Source of the DNA: Streptomyces alboflavus | Lineage (GTDB): Bacteria > Actinomycetota > Actinomycetes > Streptomycetales > Streptomycetaceae | Reading direction: 5' to 3' | Length of the DNA stretch: 43,090 nt | Assembly (NCBI RefSeq): GCF_000716675.1 | Contig: NZ_JNXT01000105.1 | Coordinates: 1 to 43,090 of the forward strand | Shown: in pieces, positions 7,073 to 17,800 of the stretch | Layout of the letters: each line of letters opens with the position of its first letter | Position numbering within the stretch: position 1 is the stretch's first letter | Program-made: the position numbers and the translations under genes | The notes under the pieces: generated by a model | The model's input: the letters and a program-made list of their open reading frames with translations, nothing else | Databases searched by the model: none | What the model was told of the DNA's origin: nothing

Positions 7073-8683
7073 GTGGGAGTTCGGACACAGACCGGTCGAG
7101 TACCGGAACAGGAACACGAACAGGATATTAAAGACCAGCAGACGACTTCGGAACCCGAGGCTGGAATATCAGCAGGGCGGGACCAGGAGGAAGGTGCGGC
7201 GCCGGATGCCGTGACACCGCCGCCGTTCGCGGGGCGCTGGGTGGGCGCGGTCGCGGGCGCGGCAGGACTCGCGCTGCTCCTGGTGAGCACGCGGTACGGA
7301 TTCCAGGGCGACGAGCTGTACTTCCTCGGCGCCGGACAGCACCTGGACTGGGGGTACGCGGACCAGCCGGTGCTGCTTCCGCTGCTCGCCCACGGCATCG
7401 ACGCGGTCACCGGCGGCTCGCTGTTCGCGCTGCGGCTGCTTCCGGTGCTGCTCACGGTGGCGGGCGCGCTCGTCGCCGCGCTCATCGCCCGCGAGTTCGG
7501 CGGGGAGCGCCGGGCGCAGGTGCTCACGGCCGCCGCGTACGGCTTCGCGCCCGCCGTCCTGATCAGCGGGCACGCGCTGTCGACGATGGCGCTCGACCTG
7601 TTCCTGTGGACCACGGTGAACTGGCTCCTGATCCGCTGGGTGCGCACCCGCGAGGACCGGCTGCTGCTCTACGCGGGCCTGGCGACGGCTCTGGCCCTTC
7701 AGGGCAAGTATCTGATCGTCGGCTTCTGGGCCGTCCTCGCCGTGTGCCTGTTCGTGGTCGGTCCGCGGGACCTGTTGCGCCGCAAGGCGCTGTGGCTGGG
7801 TGCGGCCGTCGCGGCCGTCACGTCCCTGCCGGGTCTGATCTGGCAGGCGCGGAACGACTGGCCGCAGCTGGAGATGTCCCAGGTCCTCGCGGACGAGGGG
7901 ATCCTCGGCGGCCGCGCGGGCTTCCTGCCGTATCTGATCGTGCTGTCCGGCGGAGTGTTCACCGTCGTCCTGGTCTACGGCCTGATCCGCCTCCTGCGGT
8001 CGCCGCAGCTCGCCCCCTACCGCTTCCTGGCCTGGACGTTCCTCGGTCTCACTGCCGTGTTCCTGGTCACCGGCGGCCGTCCCGCGTACGTGGTGGGCGC
8101 CTTCGCGCCGCTGTGGGCCGCGGGCGCGGTGGAGCTGGCGCGCGGGGGCGGGGCCCGCTGGTGGCGGTGGCTCGCGACGTGGCCGGTGGTGGCCCTGACG
8201 GCGCTGGTGTGCGTGGCGCTCTCGCTGCCGGTGTATCCGGTGTCGCAGGTGACGAAGACCGAGCAGCCGAAGAACAACCCGATGACCGCCGAGACCCTGC
8301 GCTGGCCGCATCTCATCGACGCGGTCGACAAGGCCAACAAGGCGCTGCCCGCCGCCGAGCGGAAGCGTGCCGTGGTGGTCACGCAGTACTACCAGGAGGC
8401 GGGCGCCGTGGATCACTTCGGCCCCGACCGCGACCTGCCGCCCGCCTACAGCGGCCACCGCGGCTACTGGTACTTCGGCGCGCCGGCCGACTCCTCGGGC
8501 CCGGTCCTGTACGTGGGCTCCGACGTCGCGAAGCTCAAGCCGTACTTCACGAAGGTGCAGAAGGCCGCGACGGCCGCGGGCGGCCCCGGCGAGAGCTTCG
8601 TAGACGGCGTCCCCGTCTGGATCCTGGAGGGCCGCACGAAGCCCTGGTCCAAGATCTGGCCGGACTACGGCCACTTGTCCTGA
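7073..8683 (+). CDS. ArnT/PMT-like (GT-C) membrane glycosyltransferase, probable mannosyltransferase
   Basis: The GTG at 7073 follows an ideal GGAGG five bases ahead. The 536-residue protein has a ~50-residue acidic, probably disordered N-terminus and a first membrane span at ~56-73. Directly after this is the outward loop GFQGDELYFLGAGQHLDWGY, with the Asp80-Glu81 pair expected for the catalytic base of PMT_2/GT39-like enzymes. Further spans lie between ~115 and ~390, and a soluble outer C-terminal domain at ~390-536 is rich in aromatic and Gly motifs (QYYQEAG, GYWYFGAP). Such enzymes take a sugar from a polyprenyl-phosphate carrier on the outer face of the membrane. Related PMT-like proteins mannosylate teicoplanin-type antibiotics and mannopeptimycin. 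Between PKS and starter genes, it is inferred to mannosylate the exported or emerging macrolide. A cell-wall role remains possible. Confidence 0.82.
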   Translation: MGVRTQTGRVPEQEHEQDIKDQQTTSEPEAGISAGRDQEEGAAPDAVTPPPFAGRWVGAVAGAAGLALLLVSTRYGFQGDELYFLGAGQHLDWGYADQPVLLPLLAHGIDAVTGGSLFALRLLPVLLTVAGALVAALIAREFGGERRAQVLTAAAYGFAPAVLISGHALSTMALDLFLWTTVNWLLIRWVRTREDRLLLYAGLATALALQGKYLIVGFWAVLAVCLFVVGPRDLLRRKALWLGAAVAAVTSLPGLIWQARNDWPQLEMSQVLADEGILGGRAGFLPYLIVLSGGVFTVVLVYGLIRLLRSPQLAPYRFLAWTFLGLTAVFLVTGGRPAYVVGAFAPLWAAGAVELARGGGARWWRWLATWPVVALTALVCVALSLPVYPVSQVTKTEQPKNNPMTAETLRWPHLIDAVDKANKALPAAERKRAVVVTQYYQEAGAVDHFGPDRDLPPAYSGHRGYWYFGAPADSSGPVLYVGSDVAKLKPYFTKVQKAATAAGGPGESFVDGVPVWILEGRTKPWSKIWPDYGHLS

Positions 8684-8705
8684 GGTTGCTCTGAGGGCTC
8701 ATCGC

Positions 8706-8749
8706 ACGAGGGCCCGTCCCCGCCGAGGAACGCGGGGGCGGGCCCTCGT
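8706..8749. terminator. Bidirectional terminator hairpin 1 (glycosyltransferase / PKS)
   Basis: An 18-bp stem (8706-8723 with 8732-8749) has one G-T wobble and an 8-base loop. It starts 23 bases after the glycosyltransferase stop. There is no clear T-run; stem strength and convergent position support termination. Confidence 0.75.
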
Positions 8750-8780
8750 CGTGCGTGCGGCGCTCGGGCGGGGGGCGGGG

Positions 8781-8832
8781 GTACGGCGACGGCCCCGCCC
8801 CCCGGATGCAAGGGGCGGGGCCGTCGCCGTAC
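8781..8832. terminator. Bidirectional terminator hairpin 2 (PKS end)
   Basis: A perfect 21-bp stem (8781-8801 with 8812-8832) has the 10-base loop CCGGATGCAA. It lies 22 bases past the PKS stop at 8854 on the minus strand. Together with hairpin 1 it separates the two converging transcripts. Confidence 0.82.
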
Positions 8833-8853
8833 CGCTGTGTCGGAGCGCCTGTG

Positions 8854-11800
8854 TCAGAGGCGGTCCAGCCACTCCTCGACGGCGCGCGCCGTGGTGTGGG
8901 AGTGCTCCTCCATCACCGTGAAGTGGGTGCCGGGCACGTCCACCGTCGTGTGCTCCAGCTTCCAGGACGGCCGCCAGTCGTACTCCCGCGTCCACTCCAT
9001 GAGGGGCTCGCTCGCCCGGACCAGGAGCGTCGGCGCCTCGATGGCGTCGGGCAGCAGGCCGAGGAACATGTAGCGGGCCATGGCGGTGACCCAGGCGTCG
9101 CCCCAGTCGTCGCCGTCGGCGTCCGTGACGACCGCGCCCTCGGCGTCCGGTGCGGAGTCATAGCGGTCGCTGAGCTGCTTGCCCATCGCGGCGGCCATGT
9201 CGCCGAGCGCCTTCTCCTCGACGTACGTGTCCACGAGGACCACGCCCGCGGGTCCGACGCCGCGCTCCTCCAGCTCCCGGGCCACCGCGTGCGCGACGAG
9301 CCCTCCGGAGGAGTGCCCGGCGAGGACGTACGGCTTGCCTCCGGTGTGCCGCTGCACGGTGTCGGCGTGCAGCCGCACCAGGGCCTCCTTGTCGGCGGGC
9401 AGCAACTCGCCCTCCAGGAAGCCCGGGTGGGTGATGACGCTGACGTCGCGCCGGTCCCGGAAGTACGCGCCGAAGCGGGCGTAGTCGTACGCGCTGGAGC
9501 GGCCGACGTACGACGTGAACAGGACCACGCCGACCGGGTCCTCACCGCGCGCGAGCGTGAACGGGGCGCGCGGCGCGTCGAGTTCGGCCTCGCCCGTGAA
9601 CGAGGCACGGAACTGGGCCATGGTCCGCAGGAGCGGGATCAGGTCGTCGGCCCTGCCCTGCCGCGCGGCCTCGTCGTACAGCTCGGCGAGGCCGGTCGCG
9701 GACCGGGGCGCCGCGACGGCGGGCGGGGCCTCGGCGGCCTGCCGCGCGGCCGTGGGCGTGGACACGGGGGCGGACGCGGGGGCGGGCTGCCGGGCGGCCG
9801 GGGCCGTCCCGGCGCCCCGCGCCTGTCCGGCGGTCCGCTCGCGCGGGGCCGTCGTGCCCTGGCCCGCGGGCGCGGCCTGGTCCAGGTCCGCGGCGAGGCG
9901 GTCGGCCAGGGCCCGCGGGGTGCGGTTCTGGAAGACCAGGGTCGCCGGGAGGCGCAGGCCGGTCGCGGCCATGAGGCGGTTGCGCAGCTCGACGCCGGTG
10001 AGGGAGTCGAAGCCCAGCTCCAGGAAGCCGCGTTCGTCCTCGACCCGGTCGGCGGAGGCGTGCCCGAGCACGGCCGCCGCCTGGTCCCGCACCAGGGCGA
10101 TGAGCAGCTGTGCCCGCTCGTCGGCGGACGCGGCGGCCAGACGGCGCGCGAAGACCTCCGCCTCGGACGCCGCCGCCCCGGCGGCGGCACGGCGGGCCTG
10201 GGCCCGCACCAGGCGCCGCAGCAGCGGCGGCACGGCCTCGCCCTGACGCGCGCCGGCCCGCAGGGCCGCCGTGTCGAGGCGTACGGGCAGGACCAGCGGA
10301 GCGCCCGACGAGCGGCCCGCGTCGAAGAGTTCGACGCCCTCGTCCGACGACAGCGGCAGGACGCCGCCGCGCGAGATGCGGGTGCGGCGCGCCTCGTCGA
10401 GGTGGCCGGTCATGTCGCTGGCCTCGGCCCACAGGCCCCAGGCGAGCGCCGTGGCGGGCACGCCCCGGGACCGCAGGTGGTGCGCGAAGGCGTCGAGGAA
10501 GGCGTTGGCCGCCGCGTAGTTGCCCTGGCCGGGGCTGCCGAAGGTGGCGGCCGCGGAGGAGAACAGGACGAACTCCGCCAGGTCCTGATCTGCCGTCAGC
10601 TCCGCCAGGTTGAGGGCCGCGTCCAGCTTGGGCCGCAGGACCGTGTCGACGCGCTCGGGCGTCAGGGACCCCACGAGGGCGTCGTCGAGGACTCCGGCCG
10701 TGTGCACGACGGCGGTCAGCGGGTGCGCCGCCGGGACCGCGGCGAGCACGGCGGCCAGCGCGTCACGGTCGGCGACGTCGCAGGCGACCACGCGGGCCTC
10801 GGCGCCGAGTCCTTCGAGTTCGGCGACCAGTTCGGCGGCGCCCGGCGCGTCGGGGCCCCGGCGTCCGGTCAGGAGCAGGTGCCGGGCGCCGTGCTCGGCG
10901 ACCAGGTGCCGGGCGACGAGGGCGCCCAGGGTGCCGGTGCCGCCGGTGATGAGGACGGTGCCGTCGGGGTCGGGGGTGCGGGGGGTGGTGGTCGCGGGGG
11001 ACTCGGCGGTGTCGGGCCCGGCGGTGTCGGCCCCAACGGTGTCGGCCTCGGCGGTGTCGGCTCCGGCCGCCGGAGCGGAGGCCGCGGCCCTCGCCGGGGC
11101 GGGCACGAGCCGGGGCGCGAGCAGTACCCCTTCGCGCACCGCCAACTGCGGCTCGTCCAGGGCCAGTCCGGCGAGGAGCAGGGCGGCGGCAGAGGGCCGG
11201 TCGACCGAGTGACCGTGGCCCTCGGCGCTCGCGTCCCCCTCCTCACCCGCGCTGCCGACGCCGCGCACCGCGTCGCCGCCGCGCGCCCCCTCCAGGTCGA
11301 TCAGCACGCACCCGGCTCCGTCCGGGCCGCCCGCCTGCTCGGACTGGGCCGAGCGGGCCAGGCCCCACAGCGGGGCGTGCGCGAGGTCCGGTACGTCGCC
11401 GCCGTCGGCGGCGACAGCGCCCCGGGTCACCAGGACGAGCCGGGTGGCGGACAGGCGCGCGTCGGACTGCCAGGTCTGGAGCAGGGCGAGGGCCCGGCCC
11501 AGGGCGGCGCGGGCACGCGCGGCGGTGGCATCGGCGTCCAGGGAGTCGGCCGTCCCGCCCGGGGCCACGGCGCCCGAACCCCCGACGTCCGTCCCGTCGG
11601 CGCCCGACTCGTCCATGAAGGTGACGAGCAGGGTGTCCGGTGCGTCGGCGCCGCCGTCGAGCGCCGCGTACAGCGCGTCGATGTCCTCGTACGCCGCCAC
11701 GCGCGCCCCGGACGCGGTGAGTTCGGCGCCGGACCGCAGCGGGTCGGGGCCGACCGTCGCCCAGGTCGTGCCGGTCGCGTCGGCCGTGCCGGTGGGCAGC

Positions 11801-14800
11801 GGCGTCCACTCGACGTGGAAGAGGGCGTCGCGGTGCCCGCCGCCGGAGGCCGCGCGCAGCTGCTCGGGAGCGACGGGGCGCAGTTCGAGGGAGTCGGCGC
11901 GGGCGACCGGCGCGCCGGTGTCGTCGGCGAACAGCAGCGCCACTCCCCCGGTGCCGTCGGGACGCACCCGCACGCGCAGGACGGTGGCGCCCTGTGCGGT
12001 CAGGGTGACGCCGGTCCAGGCGAACGGGAGCCGCACGCCGTCGGTCTCCGCGAAGGGCGCGAGGGCGACGGCGTGCAGGGCGGCGTCGAGCAGCGCCGGG
12101 TGCACGCCGAACGCGGTGGCGTCCCGGTGGGCCTCTTCGGGCAGGTGGACCTCGGCGTAGACGGCGTCGCCCGCCGGGTCCCGCCAGGCGGCGCGCAGGC
12201 CCTGGAACACCGGGCCGTAGCCGAGTCCGCCCTCGGCGAGGCGCTCGTAGAACCCGTCGACGGCGACCGCTTCGGCGCCCTCGGGCGGCCACACGGTCAG
12301 CGCCTCGCCGTCCCGGGCGGACGCGGGCGCGGCCTGCGTGTCGCCGAGGGTGCCGGTGGCGTGCCGCGTCCACGGGGCGTCGGTGGCGCCCTGGGTGCGC
12401 GAGGACACGGTGAGCGGGCGGCGGCCCGCGGTGTCGGGGGCGCCGACCCACACCTGGAGGGTGACGGTGTCGTCCTCGGCGACGACGAGCGGCGCCTGGA
12501 GCGTCAGCTCCTCGACGAGCCCGCAGCCGACCTCGTCCCCGGCGCGCAGCGCCATCTCGACGTACGCGGTGCCGGGCAGCAGCACGGTGTCCCCCACCGC
12601 GTGGTCCGCGAGCCAGGGGTGGGTGCGGCGGGTGAGCCTTCCGGTGAGCAGGTACTGGTCGGCGTCGGCGAGTTCCACGCTGGCGCCGAGCAGCGGGTGT
12701 CCCGCGGACTCGATGCCGACGGCGGTGACGTCGCCGGTGCCCGCGGCGGCGGGCGCGGGCCAGAAGCGCTGCCGCTGGAAGGCGTACGTGGGCAGGTCGA
12801 CGACGGTGCGTTCGCCGGGCAGGAGGGCCCGCCAGTCGAGTGCGGCGCCGTGGACGTGCGCCGCGGCGAGGGCGGCGTACAGCTGCTCGGTGCCGCCCTC
12901 GTCGCGGCGCAGGGAGCCGAGCGCGACCGCGCCGGTGTGCGGCGTGGCGTCGATGGTCTCCTGCACGGGGACGGTGAGGACCGGGTGCGGGCTCATCTCC
13001 AGGAACAGACCGTGCCCTTCGGCGAGGAGGCCGCGGGTGGCCTGCTCGAAGAGGACGGTGTGGCGCAGGTTGCGGTACCAGTAGCCCGCGTCCATCGGCG
13101 TTCCCGCGTCCAGCCAGGTGCCGGTGAGGGTCGAGTACAGCGGGGTCGTGGGGGTGCCCGGGGCGACCTCGGCGAGCGCTTCGGCGATGCGGGCCTCGAT
13201 CTCCTCCACGTACGAGGAGTGCGACGCGTAGTCGACGGGGACGGCGCGGGCGCGCAGTTCCCGCGCGGCGCACTCGGCGATCAGCTCCTGGAGTGCCTCG
13301 GGGTCGCCGGAGACGACGACCTGGGAGGGCCCGTTGACGGCGGCGATCTCGATGCGGCCGCCCCAGGCCTCCAGGAGCGCCGCGACGTCGTCCTGCGGCA
13401 GGACGAGGGAGACCATGCCGCCCTTGCCGGACAGCTCGCGGATGGCCTGGCTGCGCAGGGCCACGACGCGGGCGGCGTCGCGCAGCGACAGCGCACCCGC
13501 CACGCATGCGGCGGCGATCTCGCCCTGGCTGTGACCCACGACGGCGGCGGGTTCGACGCCGGCCGCCTGCCAGGTCGCGGCGAGGGACACCATCACGGCG
13601 AACAGGACCGGCTGGACCACGTCCACCTGGTCGAAGTTGTCCCCGCTCAGCTCGTCGAACAGGTTCCAGTCGACGAACTCCGCGAGCGCGTCGGCGCACT
13701 CGCCCATGCGGTCGGCGAACACCGGGCTGGTGTCGAGGAGTTCACGGGCCATCCCGGCCCACTGCGAGCCCTGGCCAGGGAAGACGAACACCGGGCGGAC
13801 CGTGCCGCCCTGAGCACGGCCCACAGCCACATTCCGCGCGGTCGTGTCACCCTGCGCCAGCGCCTCAAGTCCGGCGAGCAGCTCCTCCCGGTCGCCGCCG
13901 AGGACGACACCCCGGTGCTCGAACCGCGACCGGGCCACCGCCAACGACCAGGCCACATCGCCGAGTTCGAGGTCGGGGTGGGCCAGGAGGTGGTCCCGCA
14001 GCCGGGCGGCCTGGCCCGGGAGCGACTCCGGGGTCTTGGCGGAGAGGGCGAGGGGGATGACGGCGGGCCGGGACAGCTCGGGGGCGCCGGTGGGTGCGGC
14101 GGCGGCCTCGGACACCCCGGACGCCTCGGACACCCCGGACGCCTCCGGGGCCTGCTCCAGGATGACGTGGGCGTTCGTCCCGCTGATGCCGAACGAGGAC
14201 ACGCCCGCGCGGCGCGGCGCCCCGTCCTCCCGTCCGGGCCAGTCGCGCGCCTCGGTCAGCAGCTCGACGCCCGCGCCGGACCAGTCGACCTCGGGGGTCG
14301 GGGCGTCCACGTACAGCGTCTTGGGCAGGGTGCCGTGGCGCATCGCCAGGACCGTCTTGATGACGCCGCCGACACCGGCGGCGGCCTGGGTGTGGGCGAT
14401 GTTGGACTTCAGCGAGCCCAGCCAGAGCGGCCGGTCCTCGGGGTGGTCCTTGCCGTAGGTGGCGATGAGGGCCTGGGCCTCGATGGGGTCGCCGAGGGTG
14501 GTGCCGGTGCCGTGGGCCTCGACGGCGTCGACGTCGGCGGGCGTGAGGCGGGCGTTGGCGAGGGCGGCACGGATCACGCGTTGCTGGGAGGGGCCGTTCG
14601 GCGCCGTCAGACCGTTGCTCGCGCCGTCCTGGTTGATGGCGGTTCCACGCACGACGGCGAGGACCTGGTGGCCATGGCGCTGAGCGTCCGACAGGCGCTC
14701 CAGGACGAGCATGCCCACACCCTCGCCCCAGCCGGTGCCGTCCGCGCCCGCGGCGAAGGACTTGCAGCGGCCGTCGGGGGCCAGGCCGCGCTGGCGGCTG

Positions 14801-17800
14801 AACTCCGCGAACGAAGTGGGCGTCGGCATGACCGCCGCGCCGCCCGCGAGCGCCATCGAGCACTCGCCCTGCCGCAGCGCCTGCACGGCGAGGTGCAGCG
14901 CGACGAGCGAGGAGGAGCAGGCCGTGTCGACGGTGACGGCGGGGCCCTCGAAGCCGAAGGAGTACGAGAGGCGGCCGGAGGCGACGCTGGCCGCGTCGCC
15001 GGTCATGACGTAGCCCTCGACGCCCTCGGCGCCGTTCAGCGTCGTCGAGTAGCCCTGGGTCGACAGGCCGACGAAGACGCCGGTGTCGCTGGCGCGCACG
15101 GACGCCGGGACGATGCCCGCGCGCTCCACGGCCTCCCAGGAGGTCTCCAGGAGGAGCCGCTGCTGCGGGTCCATGGCCAGGGCCTCGCGGTGGTTGATGC
15201 CGAAGAAGTCCGGGTCGAACTCGTCGGCGTCGTGCAGGAAGGCGCCGGTCGTGACGTACGTCAGGCCGTCGTCGCCGTCCGCGCCCGAGCCGTCGAGGCC
15301 CGCGGGGGCGGCGACGTCCCAGCCCCGGTTCACGGGGAACCCGGACAGGCCGTCCTCGCCCGCGGCCACCATGCGCCACAGGTCCTCGGGGGAGCGTACG
15401 CCGCCGGGGTAGCGGCAGCTCATCGCGACGATGGCGATGGGCTCGTCGGCCGCGCCCCGGGACGCGTCCTCGCGGTCCGCCGGGGCGGCGCTCGGAGCGG
15501 TGGGCTCGGGGAGCGAGCCGAGCAGTTCCGTGCGCAGGTGGGCGGCGAGGGCGACGGGCGTGGGGTAGTCGAAGACGAGGCTGGCGGGCAGCCGCAGTTC
15601 GGTGGCGCCGCCGAGGCGGTTGCGGAGCTCGACGGAGGTCAGCGAGTCGAAGCCCAGCTCCTTGAACGCCTTGGCCGCGTCGACGGACTCGGGCGACGGG
15701 TAGCCGAGGACGGCGGCCACGTTGGCGCGTACGACGTCGACGAGGAACTGTTCGCGGTCCTCCGCGGCGAGCCCGGCGAGACGCTCGGCCAGGGGCTCCT
15801 GGCCGTCGGCCGCCGTGCCGCCCGCCTGCGCGGTGACGGCCTTGCGGACCTGGCCGCGGATGAGGCTCCGGAACAGCGGGGGCACGTCGGCGCCGAACTG
15901 CTGACGCAGGACGTCGGTGTCGAGCTTCATGGGGACGAGGGCGCCGTCGGGCTGGGCGAGGGAGGCGTCCAGGAGAGCGAGGCCTTCCGCCGCCGACAGG
16001 GCAGCGACTCCGGCCCGGTTCATGCGGTCGATGTCCTCGTCCGCCAGCGCACCCGCCATACCGCCCTGGTCCGCCCACAGACCCCACGCGAGGGACGTCG
16101 CGGGCAGGCCCTGGGCACGCCGGTACTGAGCCAGGGCATCCAAGAAGGCGTTCGCGGCCGCGTAGTTGGCCTGCCCAGCACTGCCCAGAACACCAGCAGC
16201 CGACGAGAACAACACGAACGCCGACAGATCCAGGCCCGCCGTCAGCTCATGCAGATTCACCGCCGCATCCACCTTCGGACGCAACACCGTGTCCAACCGC
16301 TCCGGCGTCAACGAGGTCAGCACCCCGTCGTCCACGACACCGGCCACATGCACGACCGCACTCAGGTCATCACGCACAGAACCGAGAAGCGTCTCAAGGG
16401 CCGCACGGTCCGCCACATCACACGCGGCGATGGCGACAGACGCACCCAACTCCTCCAGTTCCGCCCGCACTTCACCCGCACCCGGAGTGTCCTCACCCCG
16501 ACGCGACACCAACAACAGATCCCGCACGCCATGGTGCTCGGCCAGATGCCGGGCCACAACCCGACCCAGACCACCCAGCGCACCCGTCACCAGCACCGTG
16601 CCCCGCGCCTCGAACACCGGCGGCAACGTCAGCACGACCTTGCCCACATGCCGCGCCTGAGACAGATAACGGAACGCCTCCGGCGCCCGCCGCACATCCC
16701 ACGCCCGCACCGGCAACGGCGACAACACGCCCTGCTCGAACAGCGCCAGGACCTCCGCCAGCATCTCCTTGATGCGGTCGTGTCCGGCGTCGATCAGGTC
16801 GAAGCTCTGGTACGTGACTCCGGGGTGGTCCTCGCCGATGGTGTGCGGGTCGCGGAGGTCGGTCTTGCCCATCTCCACGAACCGGCCGCCGCGCGGCAGC
16901 AGCCGCAGCGACGCGTCGACGAACTCCCGTGCCAGGGAGTTCAGGACCACGTCCACACCCTGGCCGTCGCTGGCCGCGAGCACCGACGTCTCGAAGTCGA
17001 GGGTGCGGGAGGAGGCGATGCGGGAGTCGTCGAGGCCGAGGCCCCGCAGCACGTCCCACTTGCCGGCGCTGGCCGTCGCGTGCACGTCGGCGCCGAAGTG
17101 CCGGGCGAGCTGCACTGCGGCCATGCCGACACCACCGGCGGCGGCGTGCACCAGGACCGACTCTCCGGCTTCGAGGCGGGCGAGGTCCCGCAGGGCGTAG
17201 TACGCCGTGAGGAACACCGTCGGCACGGACGCGGCCTGAGCGAAGGACCAGCCCCGCGGCATGCGGGCCAGCATCCGCGAGTCGGCGACGGCCAGCGGCC
17301 CGAAACCGCCCTCCAGGAGGCCGAGGACGCGGTCGCCGACGGCCAGATCCGTGACCTCGGACCCGATCTCGACCACCACGCCCGCGCCCTCGGTACCCAT
17401 GACGGCATCGCCCGGGTACATGCCGAGCGCGATCAGCGGGTCACGGAAGTTGACGCCCGCCGCGCGGACCGCGACGCGGACCTCTCCGGCATCCAGGGCC
17501 CGGCCGCCGGACACCTCGGCGTCGTCGGCCACGGGAAGGAGCGCCAGGTTCTCCAGCGTGCCCCGGCCCGTGACGCCCAGCTGCCAGGTGTCGCCCGCCG
17601 GTACCGGCAGCGCGCCGCCACCGGCGCGCACGAGGCGCGGCACCCACACCACGTCCCCGCGCACCGCCACCTGCGGCTCGTCCAGACCGAGCACCGCCGG
17701 AAGGAGCGCCAGCGCCTGCTCGGCGCCGTCGACGTCCGCCAGGACGAGGCGCCCCGGGTTCTCCGACTGCGCCGACCGCACCAGGCCCCACACGGGCGCG

